Below are positions 1-12,195 of a stretch of 64,000 bases of DNA, piece by piece. Both the position numbers and the translations under genes were made by a program. Source of the DNA: Lactuca virosa (Eukaryota; Streptophyta; Magnoliopsida; Asterales; Asteraceae); assembly GCA_928212115.1 (NCBI GenBank), contig CAKMRJ010003334.1, positions 100,565,613 through 100,629,612 of the forward strand. Direction: 5' to 3'. The notes below the pieces were generated by a model, which saw only the letters and a list, made by a program, of their open reading frames with translations, did not search any database and was not told where the DNA came from. How positions within the stretch are numbered: position 1 is the stretch's first letter; every line of letters begins with the position of its first letter.

Positions 1-1155
1 TTACATGGTTCAGCCAGAGGGTTTTTGTCAGTACAGAGTACCCCAATAGAGTGTGTAAGCTCGAGAAATCCATTTATGGATTAAAACAGGCACCTCGCAG
101 ATGGAATCTTTGCTTTGATGAGAAAATCAAAGAATTTGGCTTTTCAAGGAGTGAAGATGAATTTGTGTCTATATCAAGGCTAGTGGGAGTATAGTCACTT
201 TTGGTACTGTATGTGGATGACATACTACTCATAGGAAATGACATCCCAACCCTGCAGGAAGTAAAGTACTGGCTTGGGAAGTGTTTCGCTATGAAGGACC
301 TTGGAGAAGCTGCCTATATCCTAGGGATAAGGATTTTGAGAAACAGGAGTAAAAGACTAATTGGACTTAGTCAAAACACCTATGTGGACAAAGTGTTGAA
401 AAGGTTCAACATGCATAACTCCAAGAAAGGAGAGTTACCCGTCCAGAGTAACGCCAGATTGAGTAAGACACAAAGCCCTAGTACTGAGGCTGAGATAGCA
501 TAAATGAGTCGAATACCTTATGCTTCAGCTGTAGGATCGATCATGTATGCTATGGCGTGTACTCGACCTGATGTAGCCTTTGCTTTGAGCATGGTTAGCA
601 GGTATCAGGGGAACCCTGGCAAGGCACACTGGACTGCGGTAAAGAATATCCTCAAGTACCTACGGAGGACCAAGGACTGGGTCCTTACCCTCGGTGGCAG
701 TGAGGACTTGAGAGTTGTAGGGTACAGTGATGCTAGCTTTCAGACTGACAGGGATAATTTCCGCTCTCAGTCGGGCTGGGTCTTTACTCTAAACGGAGGG
801 GCAATTACTTGGAAAAGTTCCAAGCAGGAGACAGTGGCTGATTCCACTTATGAATCAGAGTATATAGCAGCAAGCGAGGCAGCAAAGGAGGCTATATGGC
901 TAAAGAACTTCATCGGAGACCTTGGAGTTGTACCAGCTATAAAGGAGCCAATGTAGATTTTCTGTGACAGCAATAGTGCGGTTGCCTTAGCCAAGGAACC
1001 AAGAGATCATGGGAGATCCAGACACATTGACAGAAAATATCACTTCATTAGACATCGAATAGAAGAAGGAACCCTCGTGGCAAAGAGGTATCATCGGATG
1101 AGAACCCAGCAGATCCCCTCACGAAGGGACTGACTCGGGCTAAGCATCTCTAGCA
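1..1155 (+). pseudogene. Ty1/Copia pol fragment (reverse transcriptase end plus RNase H), element A1
   Basis: This is the 3' part of a Copia polyprotein, cut by the window edge. The reverse-transcriptase catalytic box YVDD is read at about 208-219, followed by the fingers/palm region (LGEAAYILGI, about 302-331) and the connection region (IPYASAVGSIMYAM). RNase H follows, with the GYSDASFQTD and KHSRH-like end region near 1010-1060. It is broken: an in-frame TAA at 501-503 sits where a Lys codon is expected, there is a frameshift before 201 and stops at 953-957. The product would have copied element RNA into DNA. The same family recurs as Copia A2 (14850 onward). Confidence 0.93.
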
Positions 1156-2039
1156 TGCTCGGAGCATAGGGCTGAATGATGATATTAGTTTTAGTAGTTA
1201 GATAATCTTGAAATTTGCAAAATGTAATTGACATTTGATGATAAATAAAAGCTGTTATTTATGAGTAAAGTGTTGCTATCTCTTGTCAATCGTTTACTAT
1301 TATTTCTTTTTGCATGTTTTGACTTCCAGAATAATTATGTTATGGTTTATATCATATTATTCAAACTCTCCACAGTCGGTCATATGTTGGAAGTAGATAT
1401 GAATCAAGACTGTCATGGGTTGGCTTGTAGAGGTTTAAGATGTTAGACAAAGCGGGGCTACAACACTCATGAGTGCTCATAAGTTCTGAGTATTGGATTC
1501 AACCCACGCTCACTTGGATCACTTCATGGAATTTATCTCGAGTGATCGTGAGACGGTAATATCATATAAGTCTTCAAACCTAGAGATATGATTTGTTGCC
1601 TATGAGTTGGTTATGCATTGATTGCACGAAAACGCATTGGTAACTCGATGTTATAAACCGTGCTTTTTGTGTGTAATTCAACAAGTAGTAGAGCAAACAT
1701 ATGAGTCGAAGTTTATCTGTTCCTTCTAGGATTAGAAGCGATATCTGGGCCCCTCGATGATTTTGTTTTGACCTATGTACCGGGGCCGGTCAGAACTAAA
1801 TTGATGTGTTCAGTTAAGTTCTATGTCAAACAAATCGGAAATCGGGAAACAAATGCTGGACAATAAGCAAGACCATGTTCCATGTATTTGTCCGGCTGAT
1901 ATCTAGAACAGAGGATTATATGATCACTTATCTAAAATGGCGCTTCATAGTTCAACAGAGTTTTAAGAGCTACGATTGCTGATCGGTTCCTGAAGTCATA
2001 CTTGCAACTATAGTTATTAGACTTATCCAAGTGGAAGAT
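1156..2039 (+). other. Copia A1 3' non-coding internal region and polypurine tract
   Basis: This lies between the end of pol and the 3' LTR. No reading frame resembling a protein is seen. The last bases (GTGGAAGAT, about 2031-2039) are purine-rich and sit directly before the TGTTGG start of the LTR, as expected for the polypurine tract that primes plus-strand synthesis. Confidence 0.65.
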
Positions 2040-2468
2040 TGTTGGAGATAGTGTCTAAGTCCATAACTATATTTGGTATGTACTTGACCCGACCCGGCAT
2101 GGTCCATTTGGGTTGCACTTCACCCGAACAATTTACGGATAATCTTTTGAGAATAGTATAATTTATGATTTATTAATATATTATAAGTTCTAATATATTA
2201 ATATAAAATCATATTATTTAATTAGTGTTGATCTATAATTAATTTAGAATTAATTTAGAGATCAAAAGTATGACTAATTAAATATGGGCTCTTGTATTTA
2301 TATAGTGTGGGCTAATGCTTATTTGGAATGGGCTAGGCTTGCATGGAAAGTCCATGGATACTCCATGGAGCTTTAACCCATGGATCTCATGGAAATGAAA
2401 AGATATGGGTATTAGGGTTTACATGGATGTAACCCTAATCCACCACACTATATAAAGGAGGCTTTGGT

Positions 2469-4721
2469 GTGACAACCATCAAATTTCGGTCAAGTCAAAG
2501 TCAAACAAAGTCAACTAGTCAAACCGGTCAACTCCATTAACCCTTGTATGATAGGGTTTACGTTATGTAATCACTGTACAATTCGCTATTTTAATGAGAA
2601 AACATCATTTGGAAAGTTCATGTGTTTGATTTTCCTTAGCCTTAACAGTGCTAAACAATGAACCAAAGCGAAAAACACTATTGCACAATCATCGGGATTG
2701 TGTAGGACACTAAATCATGGCTTAACGGGGTCTATGGACCTTGCGTTGCGAAGCAGGACACTCAAAAAGATCACAAACGAAACCTCTCTCAATCTCATTC
2801 AAACCCTACTCAAGATTACTTAACACTAATAGGATCAAAACTCATACATTACGATATAAATTGACGTTAATAGCAACATAGTATAGTACAACGTTATAAC
2901 TATAATCAAAATTAAATTATGATACCATATTAAAATCAAATCAAAGTATAATGCTCTAATTAAATTTAAAAGAATCAAACTTGAATGCTATAATTAAACT
3001 TCAAATCAAAGTAGATTGTTATAATCAAATAATAACTCATCTTTTATAAAACTCCATTTTTATAAACTTTACATTAAATTTTATAAAACTCTATTTTTAT
3101 AAACTTTACATTAAATTTTATAAAACTCTTATATTAATTATGTAAAAGATGCTTGTGTTAGTGGAAAATTATGAAGACCACCAAAAGCAAAAAGATTATT
3201 CCCATGGTCTCCCACTCACACCTCCCATCCACTTTCCTTTCCTTTTTCTCCCAACACATTATTCTCTTCACCACTTAAACCTTCTCTATTATTTCTCTCA
3301 CTCTCAATCTCGAAATTCATCCAAGAAATACTCATATTCCAGCCAAGAACAATCTATTATACTCAAATCTTCATCCCTCTTGAAGCATTCATCAAGGTAT
3401 GTTGTTAAAAGTTTCAAATTCATACAAGAAACAAATTAAATCCACCAAAATATCTAAAACTCATTTTATGCATAAACCTGATTTTTCTCAGAATCCCATC
3501 AATAAAATAAGAAGTTCTTGAAATTTCCAGAAAATAACTTATTTTTATTGAATTACTATAATTATTGCAATAAAATAGGGCAATAATTCACATAAAATAC
3601 TTTTTGCATTCAATAAATTCTGAGAAAATTTTGGGATGACCAATATATTGATTAAACATAATTTATGAAGTTTCATGCATTTATATTACTATTTACTATT
3701 ATTTATGATTTTATTGATTAATTAATAATGAAATATATAAAAAATACTTCCCATAGTCACAAATATCCGAAACTTATACACTGGGCTCTATATCATGTTA
3801 TAAAACTATGATTAATTTTACAGAATTTTTGGGAATCATTTATTATTTTTCCCGAATTTTGTTGTTGTTTAATCATTAAAGTATTAAATAAATACTAAAA
3901 CAGCTCAGAAAAATATAAAAATTTTACAGTAATTAATATTTTATGAATTAATGATTTCCTAATAATTTCATAAATTTTCAATACTGTTTACTATTTAAAA
4001 CCATTTTCCTAAGTATTTAAGCATGTAAAAATGCACTTTAATGATTATTTCATATAAATAATTGTTAAAATCTGTAAATAATTATAATTGGGCAAATTAT
4101 TATTTTAATAAGAAATTATTAAAATCTGGCCTAAATTGAAAATATAAATTAATTATGTAAAGTAATTAATTCAATTTAAAATTCATTTAACAAATGAATA
4201 CCTTAATATTATAATCAAAATGAATTATTGTTAATTCATCTAATATAAGAATATGTGTCTAATTATTTGTATTAGTACTCTATTCTCGTTTAGTAGTTCC
4301 TAAACCAAAACTATTAATGATATTAGGTTCTACGCCATTTTGACCCGAACCGTCTATCGTACGACACACGCATTTCGTTTTGGGACTAATGTGAGTAATC
4401 TACCCCATACTTTATAATTTTCAATACTTTTGGGGTGTATCATGTGGTTCTAATATGTTCCAACTTCATTTTATTGTTTTATCACAATTGAGACATTGTT
4501 GGGACATTTATACGTGAGTCATTAATTGTATAACTATTGTTCGTTTACGCTACATGTACTTGTAGTGCATTATCATTTTTAGTCTAATCTCCATGACTAT
4601 GCCCGTATTCTTGAGGTACGTTATGGACAATAATAGCGCTATTGGGTTGACCACCCCGCCTTGGGACGCTAAGGTGATTGATCGCACGTGATTGAGTGTG
4701 TATGATGATTAGATGCTCCAT

Positions 4722-4800
<79 letters not shown>

Positions 4801-5236
4801 GTATATATAGGGTGAGGACTTATTGTTGTTGTTATCATTTGTTAATCAATTTTTGATTTATAAACCGTTATCTCAAATACAATTGTTTGCCGACTTCAAA
4901 AGAAAACAAATTTCCAATTATAAAGGTTTCAACTTCACAATTTTCTCTATTAAAATTAGATTACTCACCAACTCTCGTAGTTGACCTGTTTTTACCCATG
5001 ATGCAGATTTGAAGAATGAAGTTGATGAAAAATAAGTTGTGCCTTAGAAATCCACAAGACTATTTAAATTTGATGTAATAAATGTTGTTCGTATTTGGAT
5101 TTGTATTTGTATGTTGTGGATCTTGTTTGCGTACTTAGTACTTAATTGAATCTAATCATATTATAACATAGTTCTCATGAGACTTTGAACAATATATCAC
5201 GCCTCGATCGATTCCGACAAGGATCGGGGTGTGACA
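2469..5236. mobile_element. 2.77-kb non-coding insertion in the Copia A1 LTR
   Basis: The LTR is interrupted exactly between two copies of TTTGGT (2463-2468 and 5237-5242), an apparent 6-bp target duplication. The inserted DNA starts GTGACAACCATC and ends ATCGGGGTGTGACA. The same terminal style (CGGGGTGTGACA) ends another insertion at 59018, so the two are probably related. It has no coding capacity and is AT-rich, with a (TA)n tract near its right third. It may be a long solo LTR or a non-autonomous LTR element; no second internal LTR copy is seen. Strand cannot be assigned. Confidence 0.65.
4725..4809. repeat. (TA)n microsatellite
   Basis: This is about 85 bp of almost pure TA dinucleotide inside the 2469-5236 insertion, one of eight long TA tracts in the window. 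Confidence 0.95.
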
Positions 5237-5579
5237 TTTGGTTCTTGAAATCACACTAGTTGACGTGAGAAAACTAAGAGGGCCGATTTCAAGAAAGGTT
5301 GTGACTATTCTCTCAAGTATCCAAGTTTGTGGTGTTTTGTGACTTCCATTTGAGGCATCCACACTATTGGTGCTAGGCTCTCAAACTCCAAGCAATCAAC
5401 TACAACTACAAGGTAAGTAATTCTACTAGCTTTATTTGATTCAAGTTCCCCATGCCATGCTAGATAGGATAAGAACCTTGGAAAAATAATTATTTGCATG
5501 TATCTTAGTCAAACATAGATCCAAGGTTTCTAGGGTTGCATGTACACCATATGAGTGTTAGAATGCTCAAAACCCATCA

Positions 5580-6273
5580 CTTTATGCCTTTGCATGTCCC
5601 ATATGTTCCCAACAACCCATTAAGACCTTTCCAAGGGTCTTAATCCATGCATGAGGTCAAAACACCCATCAAGACTTCATTTTTATACTATGAATGGACC
5701 AAAGGACTTCAGATCTAACCATTTTAACCTCTTGAGTTGCTCAACTCTCAAGAGGAGGTCCAAAACCAACTAAAAGGACAAAATTGAAAGCCCTAGCTAG
5801 ATCTAATGAATAAGATGGAAAGATCGAAGCTTTATACCTCCAGAAGCTCCTCAAGGTGAACTTAATGCAGATTCTTGAAGCCCAAAGTCACTCCAAGCTT
5901 GCTTAGCAATTCCTCCTTCTTGAATGAACACTAAAATGGCCACAAATGCACTCCTTCAGCTCAAAACACAGTCTCAAATGATTCTAGGGTTTTTAGGGAC
6001 GTTTGAAGGTGAGGGAGGCCGGTTAGGGTGGATCTCAAATGAGATAAGGATGCTTATATAGGTCTCAAGTTTGGAAATTAGGGTTTGCACATCCGTCACG
6101 TACGCCCCGTGTTCTTTTGGTACGCCCAACGTACGTGTTGTCCCTCTGCGTTCATATATTCGTGGTACGCTAAGCGTACTCATGAAGTACGCCCAGCGTA
6201 CTCAAGGGGCTTAATATGCAATGGTTAATAACTTCAAGGGCTTTTGTGGTAATACCTGAATTGGAGTGTTACA
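5580..6273 (-). repeat. Truncated Gypsy-type LTR D' (reverse orientation)
   Basis: It ends AGTGTTACA at 6273, so in its own orientation it begins TGTAACACT. It contains reverse-oriented palindromes of the TACGCCCAGCGTAC type (about 6097-6204) and the AATACCTGAA block also present near the end of solo LTR C (about 9470). Its other end is removed by the Copia A1 insertion at 5579. No coding sequence is present. Confidence 0.7.
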
Positions 6274-6861
6274 GGTACGTTGGGCGTACTCTGTAGTACG
6301 ATGCGCGTACTGGGTCAGCAAGCCATAGGATGGGTCAACACACGCACGCGGTGCGTACGAAGAGTACGCATGTGTACGCTGTGGATGGGCCTTCTTTTGC
6401 ACTTCGAATCCCATCAAACTTTGGGCCTTAGATAGATTTTGGGCCTTGTATCTATTGTGTCATAGTTGGACTTTAGATTTATGGGTTAGGCCATTATTCG
6501 ACCTTGGACCACAATAGGGTTATTGGGCCAAGCTAGTTGGGCCCAACAAGGGAAAAGGTAGGATAGTATTTTTAACCTAAAGGTTGATGTTGTTGGGTCG
6601 GGGACCCCGATTATGAATTTGACCGAATTATTAATTAGGGTATTGTTTGATTGTTTAGCGCGGGGATTTTTTGGATCAACAGTCCGATCATTTATCTGAT
6701 TTTCAGCATTTGAGGTGAGTCTTCTCACTGTGCTTGATGTGTCGAAGGAACCAATTTCGGCCCATGATTTATTATGATTAGGATGCTAGTTGTTTGTGTG
6801 ATTCCTACATGTGCAGTATGTGTTATGTATACCAGGTGGGGTCTGATGCCAGGCGAGGCCT
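6274..6861 (+). repeat. LTR D, left portion
   Basis: This is a plus-oriented LTR fragment with palindromes such as GTACGTTGGGCGTAC (6275-6380) and the shared donor-like hairpin GTGAG-TCTT-CTCAC (6715-6728) followed by TCGAAGGAACCAA. It breaks at 6861 where element B is inserted. It resumes at 29935, where the GGGGCCCGATG-type subrepeat continues. Flanks are GGCCT (6857-6861) and GGCTT (29935-29939), a target duplication with one C-to-T change. Confidence 0.75.
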
Positions 6862-9604
6862 TGTAACATCCTGTTTCCGGCTATTTCTGAACCATGGACC
6901 GGAAGTCAATTGTGTGAGGGTTTTGGCCTTAAGGAGGCAAAGTTTAGTCCTTGTGGAATGAGGTAATGATAGTTAATATATTTTACCCTTAAATTGTCTT
7001 CTGGGCCAAAGGGTAGAAAGGGAAAAGTTATAGGTCGGGTTCTTGCGTGAAATATGGATTTTTGTTCGAGAAGTTTTTAGTCCAAGATATTTATATAATA
7101 TTGTAGAGCTCTTCAACACCATTATGTGGATATAAATAACGTCGAAGACGGAGTTGGAACGAAGAAGTTATGGCCGTTTGAAGTTATGGCGGTTTTGGGT
7201 TGAGTTGCGTACGTTGGGCATACTCAACGTGTATGTTGGGCGTACTAGGGCATCCCTAGTACGCTGGGCGTAAATTGAGTACGTTAGGCGTACGCAATCA
7301 GTACCCAAACCCTATTTTCGTGGTTTGAGCCCTATTTAAGCTCCTTAACTCCCCCAAACCCATTCCATTCTCACTCTCCACCTCTCCAACACCCTCTCTT
7401 GAAACCCTAACCCTAGATTGAGACTTGTGAGCAAAAAGAATGTGTTTTTAAGAGCTTTGGAGTGTTCTTGGTGCACCTTGGAGAAGAAGGAACTCATTGA
7501 AGAAGTGTTGGTTGCATTGGAGCTTGTAGATCCAGACTTTGTTCACCTTGATCTTTCTTCTGAAGATATAAAGTTTGAATCTTGCTGATGAAATTGTTAG
7601 ATCTAGCTAGTTTTGGGTGTTATGAGCTTTTGGTCACTTTAAGTGCATAAAATTTAGATATTGAAAGTTTGTTGTAACATCCATAAAATTCATTGAAATT
7701 TTAAACTTTTCAAACAGCTCCACAAACCATCATTGTTTACAAAATAGTTTTCAAAACATGTTTATTATCTGAGTTTTCCAAAAATTATAAAGCAAAATAC
7801 GAGGAAGTGCACGATCACGCCTTTGCCTTCCAATGATCATCTGAAGTACTTGAAACATAACCCAAAACTATAAGCCCAAAGCTTAGTGACTTCCCCCAAA
7901 ATACCAACACAACACAAAACCAAAATCATAACAATAAACAACATGCATACAAAGCCTTCTGCCTGACTAGAACGCCCCATCGGCCTGCAGTCTACCTGGT
8001 ACGCTCACAGAACCTACAGCATGACTGGCACGCCATACTGGGCCTTCAGCCAATCTGGAACATTCTCCGGGCCTTCGGCCTGACTGGTACTCCCCATTGG
8101 CCTTCAGTCTAGCCGGGACGCCCTGAGTCTGTTGGACTTCAGCATAAAGAAAGACCGCCTCAACCCAACCACACATACACCGTGTCAACACAAATCTATA
8201 ACAGATAATCATACAATTAACCAACCAATAAACAACAGACAGATCTTACAAATCACCAAGCATAACATCATCCTATCTATCAAGGTACAGATCTAACAGA
8301 TCACTACAACACTCAATCATATGATAATTAGGATAACAATCCAAAAGGTCGGCCTTGGTGCCTTTGACCCATAAGTACGGTGAGGAAAACTCACCTCACA
8401 ACTAGATAAAACTGATGAGGCCCAACTCCGAATCTTAGCTCTCAACACAAAACCTAAATCCACCAAGTGACCAATTCCATCAAAATCCCAAAATACCCTC
8501 AAAGTCAAACTTGGTCAAACTTAAAGTCAACTGGTCAAACCCAATAAACCCACCCAGTCAACCCAACCAAATCAAGTCGACATAGGCTGCCTCATGCGAG
8601 TACGTGGGGCGTACCCAGAAGTACGCTTAGCGTACGTAAAGCCTCGCATTGACTAGGTTACGGGGTGGCTAACTGAGTACGCGGCGCGTACTCCCACCTA
8701 TGAGGGGCGTACCCTGGCAACTCCACAACTTCATTAAGTGCTTAATGGCTTGAGCACTCAAGCCTAAACTTCAGATCTATGGTCTAAATGCACCCTAGAG
8801 TCATAAAGTCTCCAACTTTATGACTTTACATGTCCAAAAAGTCCTTAATACAAGATCTTAATCCATCAAGACCCTCCACAAGATGCATGAGACACTTCTA
8901 GCCATTGGGACCTCATTTTTTATGACGAAGGGCCCCTCCAAGGGTCTAAAAGGACAACTCAAAACATCCAGAACATGTCATGCTCAAGATGGAGCATTTG
9001 GGACCAAAAAGAAGCATAAAAACACCTAATAATGAGATCTAGCAAATAAGTCATCAAGGTATGAACTTTATACATTGGGACGATGGAGAAAAGAGAAAAC
9101 TTCCAGATCCAAGCCTTGCTTTAAGCTTCCAAGCTCCTTGATGCAAATCCTTCTTCCTTGAATACACCAAAAACCACATTCTTGAGCTCACAACACACAC
9201 TTAAGGGCTAGGGTTTTGTAAAAACATATCAAAGGGTTTGGATGTTGAAAAGGTGGAGAGAAATGAGCTATAAGGATGCTTAAATACCTCCCAAACCCTA
9301 AAACTTAGGGTTTCCTCCTGACACTAGTACGCCCAGCGTACCGTCATGTACGCTTAGCGTACTCCACCTACCCAAAATTACAATACTGCCACTAAGGTTT
9401 CAAGGCTCTTTCTCTTGGACTTTGGGACCAAAATGACATATAATGAAATTAAAAGGATGAACTTAGGAATACCTGAACTTCAGGATGTTACATCTATGAC
9501 CTTGTAATGGATAAAGTTGGAAACTTTATCCATATAAACATCATTTTGATTCAAATTTGAAGGTTTGAGACTTGGACTTAACGGATTAAGTTGAAAAGAT
9601 GCAC
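6862..9604 (+). repeat. 5' LTR of Gypsy-type element B, truncated and split
   Basis: It starts TGTAACATCCTGTTTCCGG and runs collinear with the complete LTR at 27512-29934 (shared blocks ACCGGAAGTC, GGAGGCAAAGTTTAGT, and the leader to GATATTGAAAG). It is split by solo LTR C (7673-9492) and resumes at 9493 with TCTATGACCTTGTAATGG. It stops at about 9600, where Gypsy C integrase sequence begins at a GCACTCTTG microhomology. Palindromes of the GTACGTTGGGCGTAC type lie at 7207-7308, upstream of a TATTTAAG box (about 7333). Confidence 0.8.
7673..9492 (-). repeat. Solo LTR C (Gypsy-type)
   Basis: A complete 1,820-bp LTR with inverted ends TGTAACATCC..GGATGTTACA. It matches the 5' LTR of Gypsy C (14198-14849), which carries the primer-binding site. 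Flanks are TTTGT (7668-7672) and TCTAT (9493-9497). The unoccupied paralogue at 28317-28321 reads TCTGT, so each flank copy has one C:G-to-T:A change. On the minus strand it has the shared terminal block (about 7866-7800), the GTGAG-TTTTC-CTCAC hairpin (about 8395-8381), and palindrome clusters at 8598-8716 and 9326-9364. Confidence 0.85.
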
Positions 9605-12049
9605 TCTTGGTCAATCGATCTCGCGAGCACCGATCTCGCGAACATACACATCGACCAACTTCTCGGCCGAAGATCTCTCCCGAATTGCCAGGAAGTGGGC
9701 ACTCTTGATCAATCGATCCACGATGACCCAGATAACATCAAAACCCTTTGCCGTCTTCGACAACTTGGTGATAAAATCCATCGAAATCTGCTCCCATTTC
9801 CACATGGGAACCTCCAGAGGCTGCAGCTTGCCATGCGGCCTCTGATGTTCAGCCTTGACCATCCTGCAGGTCAAGCATCTCTCCACATACTAGGCTATCT
9901 CCCTCTTCATACATGGCCACCAATAAATCAATCTCAAATCCTGATACATCTTGGTGGCCCCCCGGATGGATAGACAAACGAGACTTATGAGCCTCCTCCA
10001 ATACAACTTGCCTGATCCCACCTGAAATTGGAACCGAAACCTGACTACATCGGGTTAGCAGCCCACGACTATCCGTGACAAACCAGTCAATCTCACATCT
10101 GATCCTCTCCTGCTTCCAGTTCTCCTTCCAAACTCCCTCGGCCTGAGCCTCCCTGATCAATCCCAAAAGCGGGGAATCAACTGATATCCTCATACACACC
10201 AGCCTATTTGAAGACCCAGCCGACTTGCGGCTCAAAGCATCTGCCACTACATTCGCTTTACCTAGATGGTAACGGATCTCGCAGTCATAATCCTTGACCA
10301 CGTCCAGCCACATGCGGTGCCTCATGTTCAGGTTGGACTGATCCATAATATGCCTCATACTCTTGTGATCCGTGTAGACGGTACAACGGACACCATAAGG
10401 ATAGTGCCTCCAAATCTTGAGGGCAAAAAACATTGCCCCCAACTCCAGATCATGTGTGGGATATCGCGACTTGTGCGGCTTTAGCTTCCGCGAAGCATAA
10501 GTTATCACCCGTCCTCTCTGCATGAGAACCGCCCCCAAACCAGGGATAGATACATCATAGAATACTACGAAATCCTCAACCCCCTCTGGGAGGGTCAATA
10601 CCGGGGACTCATATAACCTCTGCCTAAGGGTCTCAAAGGTCGACTGTTGCTCAGGGCCACATCAGAAATCTACCCCCTTCCTCGTCCGATGAGTGAGGGA
10701 TACTGGAATCTTGGAGAAATCATGAATGAATCTCCAATAGTACCCTGCCAAACCCAAGAAACTCTTGATATCCAATGGAGATTTCGGAACCTCCCACTGC
10801 ATCATTGCCTCGATCTTGGCCGGATCGACCAATATCCCATCCTGGTTAACGAGGTGTCTAAGGAACTAAACCTCTCATAACCAAAACTCACACTTCGAGA
10901 ACTTACCAGAAAGCCATTCTCCCCTCAAAACCTCCAGAAGATCGCGAAGATGCTCCTCATGTTGCTTTCTGGTCTTGGAATACACCAAGATATCATCAAT
11001 GAACACAATAACGGAATGATTGAGCATCGGCCTGCATACCCGATTCATCAAATCCATGAATACTGAAGGTGCATTGGTGAGCCCAAATGGCATCACCACA
11101 AACTTGTAATACCCATAGCGAGTCCATAACGCGGTCTTCTCCACGTCCTCCTCCCTCACCCTAACCTGATGACGCCCAGACCTTAAATCTATCTTAGAGA
11201 ACCAAGATGCACCTTGCAACTGATCAAAGAGGTCATCAATCCACGGAACAGGATAACGGTTCTTCACCGATAGCTTGTTCAACTCCTTGTAATCAATGCA
11301 AATCCGATGTGAACCATCCTTCTTCTTGACGAACAAAATCAATGCTCCCCACGGAGAACTACTTGGTCTGATGAACTGCTTGCCTAGCAACTCCTGCAGC
11401 TGAGATGACAACTCTTGCATCTCAAGCAGTGCTAAGAGGTACGACGCCTTAGCAATAGGGGCCACACCTGGCACAAGGTCGATCCTGAACTCGACCTGCC
11501 TCTTGGAAGGCACACTGGGTAACTCCTCTATAAATACATCTGCGAACCCCCTCACAACCGGGACCTCTGAAACTGAAGTATGATCCCCAACACACGTATC
11601 CACCATATAATCCAAGTAGACTGTACACCCATGTTGAATATACTGTCGAGCCCTGTCTGCAGAACAAAACCTTGAACCCATCCTGGTGCCCTCTCCATAG
11701 ATAACCAGTTCTCCCCACTTGGGGTTCGAACTACCATGCGCTGGACCTTACAATCAATCATAGCACCAAACCGGCTCAGCCAATCCATACCCACAATCAC
11801 GCAAACATCCCCCATGGGGATATCAATCAGGTCGATCAGATAAGGCACCCCAAAGATCTCTAGAAACACAACCCCGATACACTGATGATGTAGAAACCCC
11901 GTGTTCGTTGGCGATAGAATCTCGCAACGGACACTCCAACTCCATAATTGGCATATCATACTCCATACTGAATGATCGATAAACAAAGGACCGACTCGCA
12001 CCTGAGTCAAACAACACTAGAGTAGGCAAAGAGTTCACTAGAAACGTAC
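9605..12049 (-). pseudogene. Gypsy C pol: protease, reverse transcriptase, RNase H, partial integrase
   Basis: In minus orientation: the aspartic protease motif LVLFDSGASRSF (about 12015-11980), then the RT core with the fingers motif KKDGSHRICIDYKELN (about 11330-11290), MPFGLTNAPSVF (about 11095-11060) and the active box VIVFIDDILVYSK (about 11015-10975). RNase H follows (FYDVSIPGLGAVL at about 10560; TDHKSM; ADALSRK at about 10245-10225). Integrase remains only as the HHCC zinc region (CLTCRMVKAEH) and the start of the catalytic core (DFITKL..VIVDRLIKSAHF). Frameshifts separate these segments. The reading stops at the 9600 junction. Confidence 0.92.
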
Positions 12050-12064
12050 CTAACAGAGGCATAG

Positions 12065-12139
<75 letters not shown>

Positions 12140-12195
12140 CACACACATAAGCATAACACAAAACATAATCAACAAGATAACGGATATAAACATAC
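12050..12195 (-). other. Intron-like 146-bp interruption between gag and protease
   Basis: On the minus strand the frame reads DVVTG, then a 146-bp segment starting GTATGTTT and ending CTGTTAG, then TFLVNSLP. Removing the segment rejoins ACTG|GTACG in frame into the usual gag-protease linker. It holds a (CA)n(TA)n microsatellite. It obeys the GT..AG rule. Alternatively it is an insertion flanked by an 8-bp repeat (GTATGTTT / GTACGTTT). Confidence 0.6.
12063..12144. repeat. (CA)n(TA)n compound microsatellite
   Basis: About 28 bp of CA repeats are followed by about 46 bp of TA repeats and a short CA/TA mix, inside the gag-protease interruption of Gypsy C. Confidence 0.95.

Larger units (their letters stand above)
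2040..5579 (+). repeat. 3' LTR of Copia A1, split by an insertion
   Basis: The LTR begins TGTTGGAGATAGTGTCTAAG and ends CTCAAAACCCATCA. Both ends match the LTR of Copia A2 (14850-17611), which carries the primer-binding site directly after the same terminal CCATCA. The LTR pieces are 2040-2468 and 5237-5579, giving about 0.77 kb net. A TATA-like box (CACTATATAAAGG) lies at about 2446-2458. The right flank CTTTA (5580-5584) would be one target-site duplication; the left copy is outside the window. It sits in an older reverse-oriented LTR (D'). Confidence 0.85.

Noticed and set aside
1261..1446. Frame after Copia A1 pol as an envelope-like gene
   Set aside because: Only 61 codons, no signal or fusion features, and in the 3' non-coding part of the element.
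8317..8508. Minus-strand frames in LTR C (8317-8508 and 7967-8224) as genes
   Set aside because: They lie wholly within an LTR and run through subrepeats and the hairpin block; no protein-like composition.
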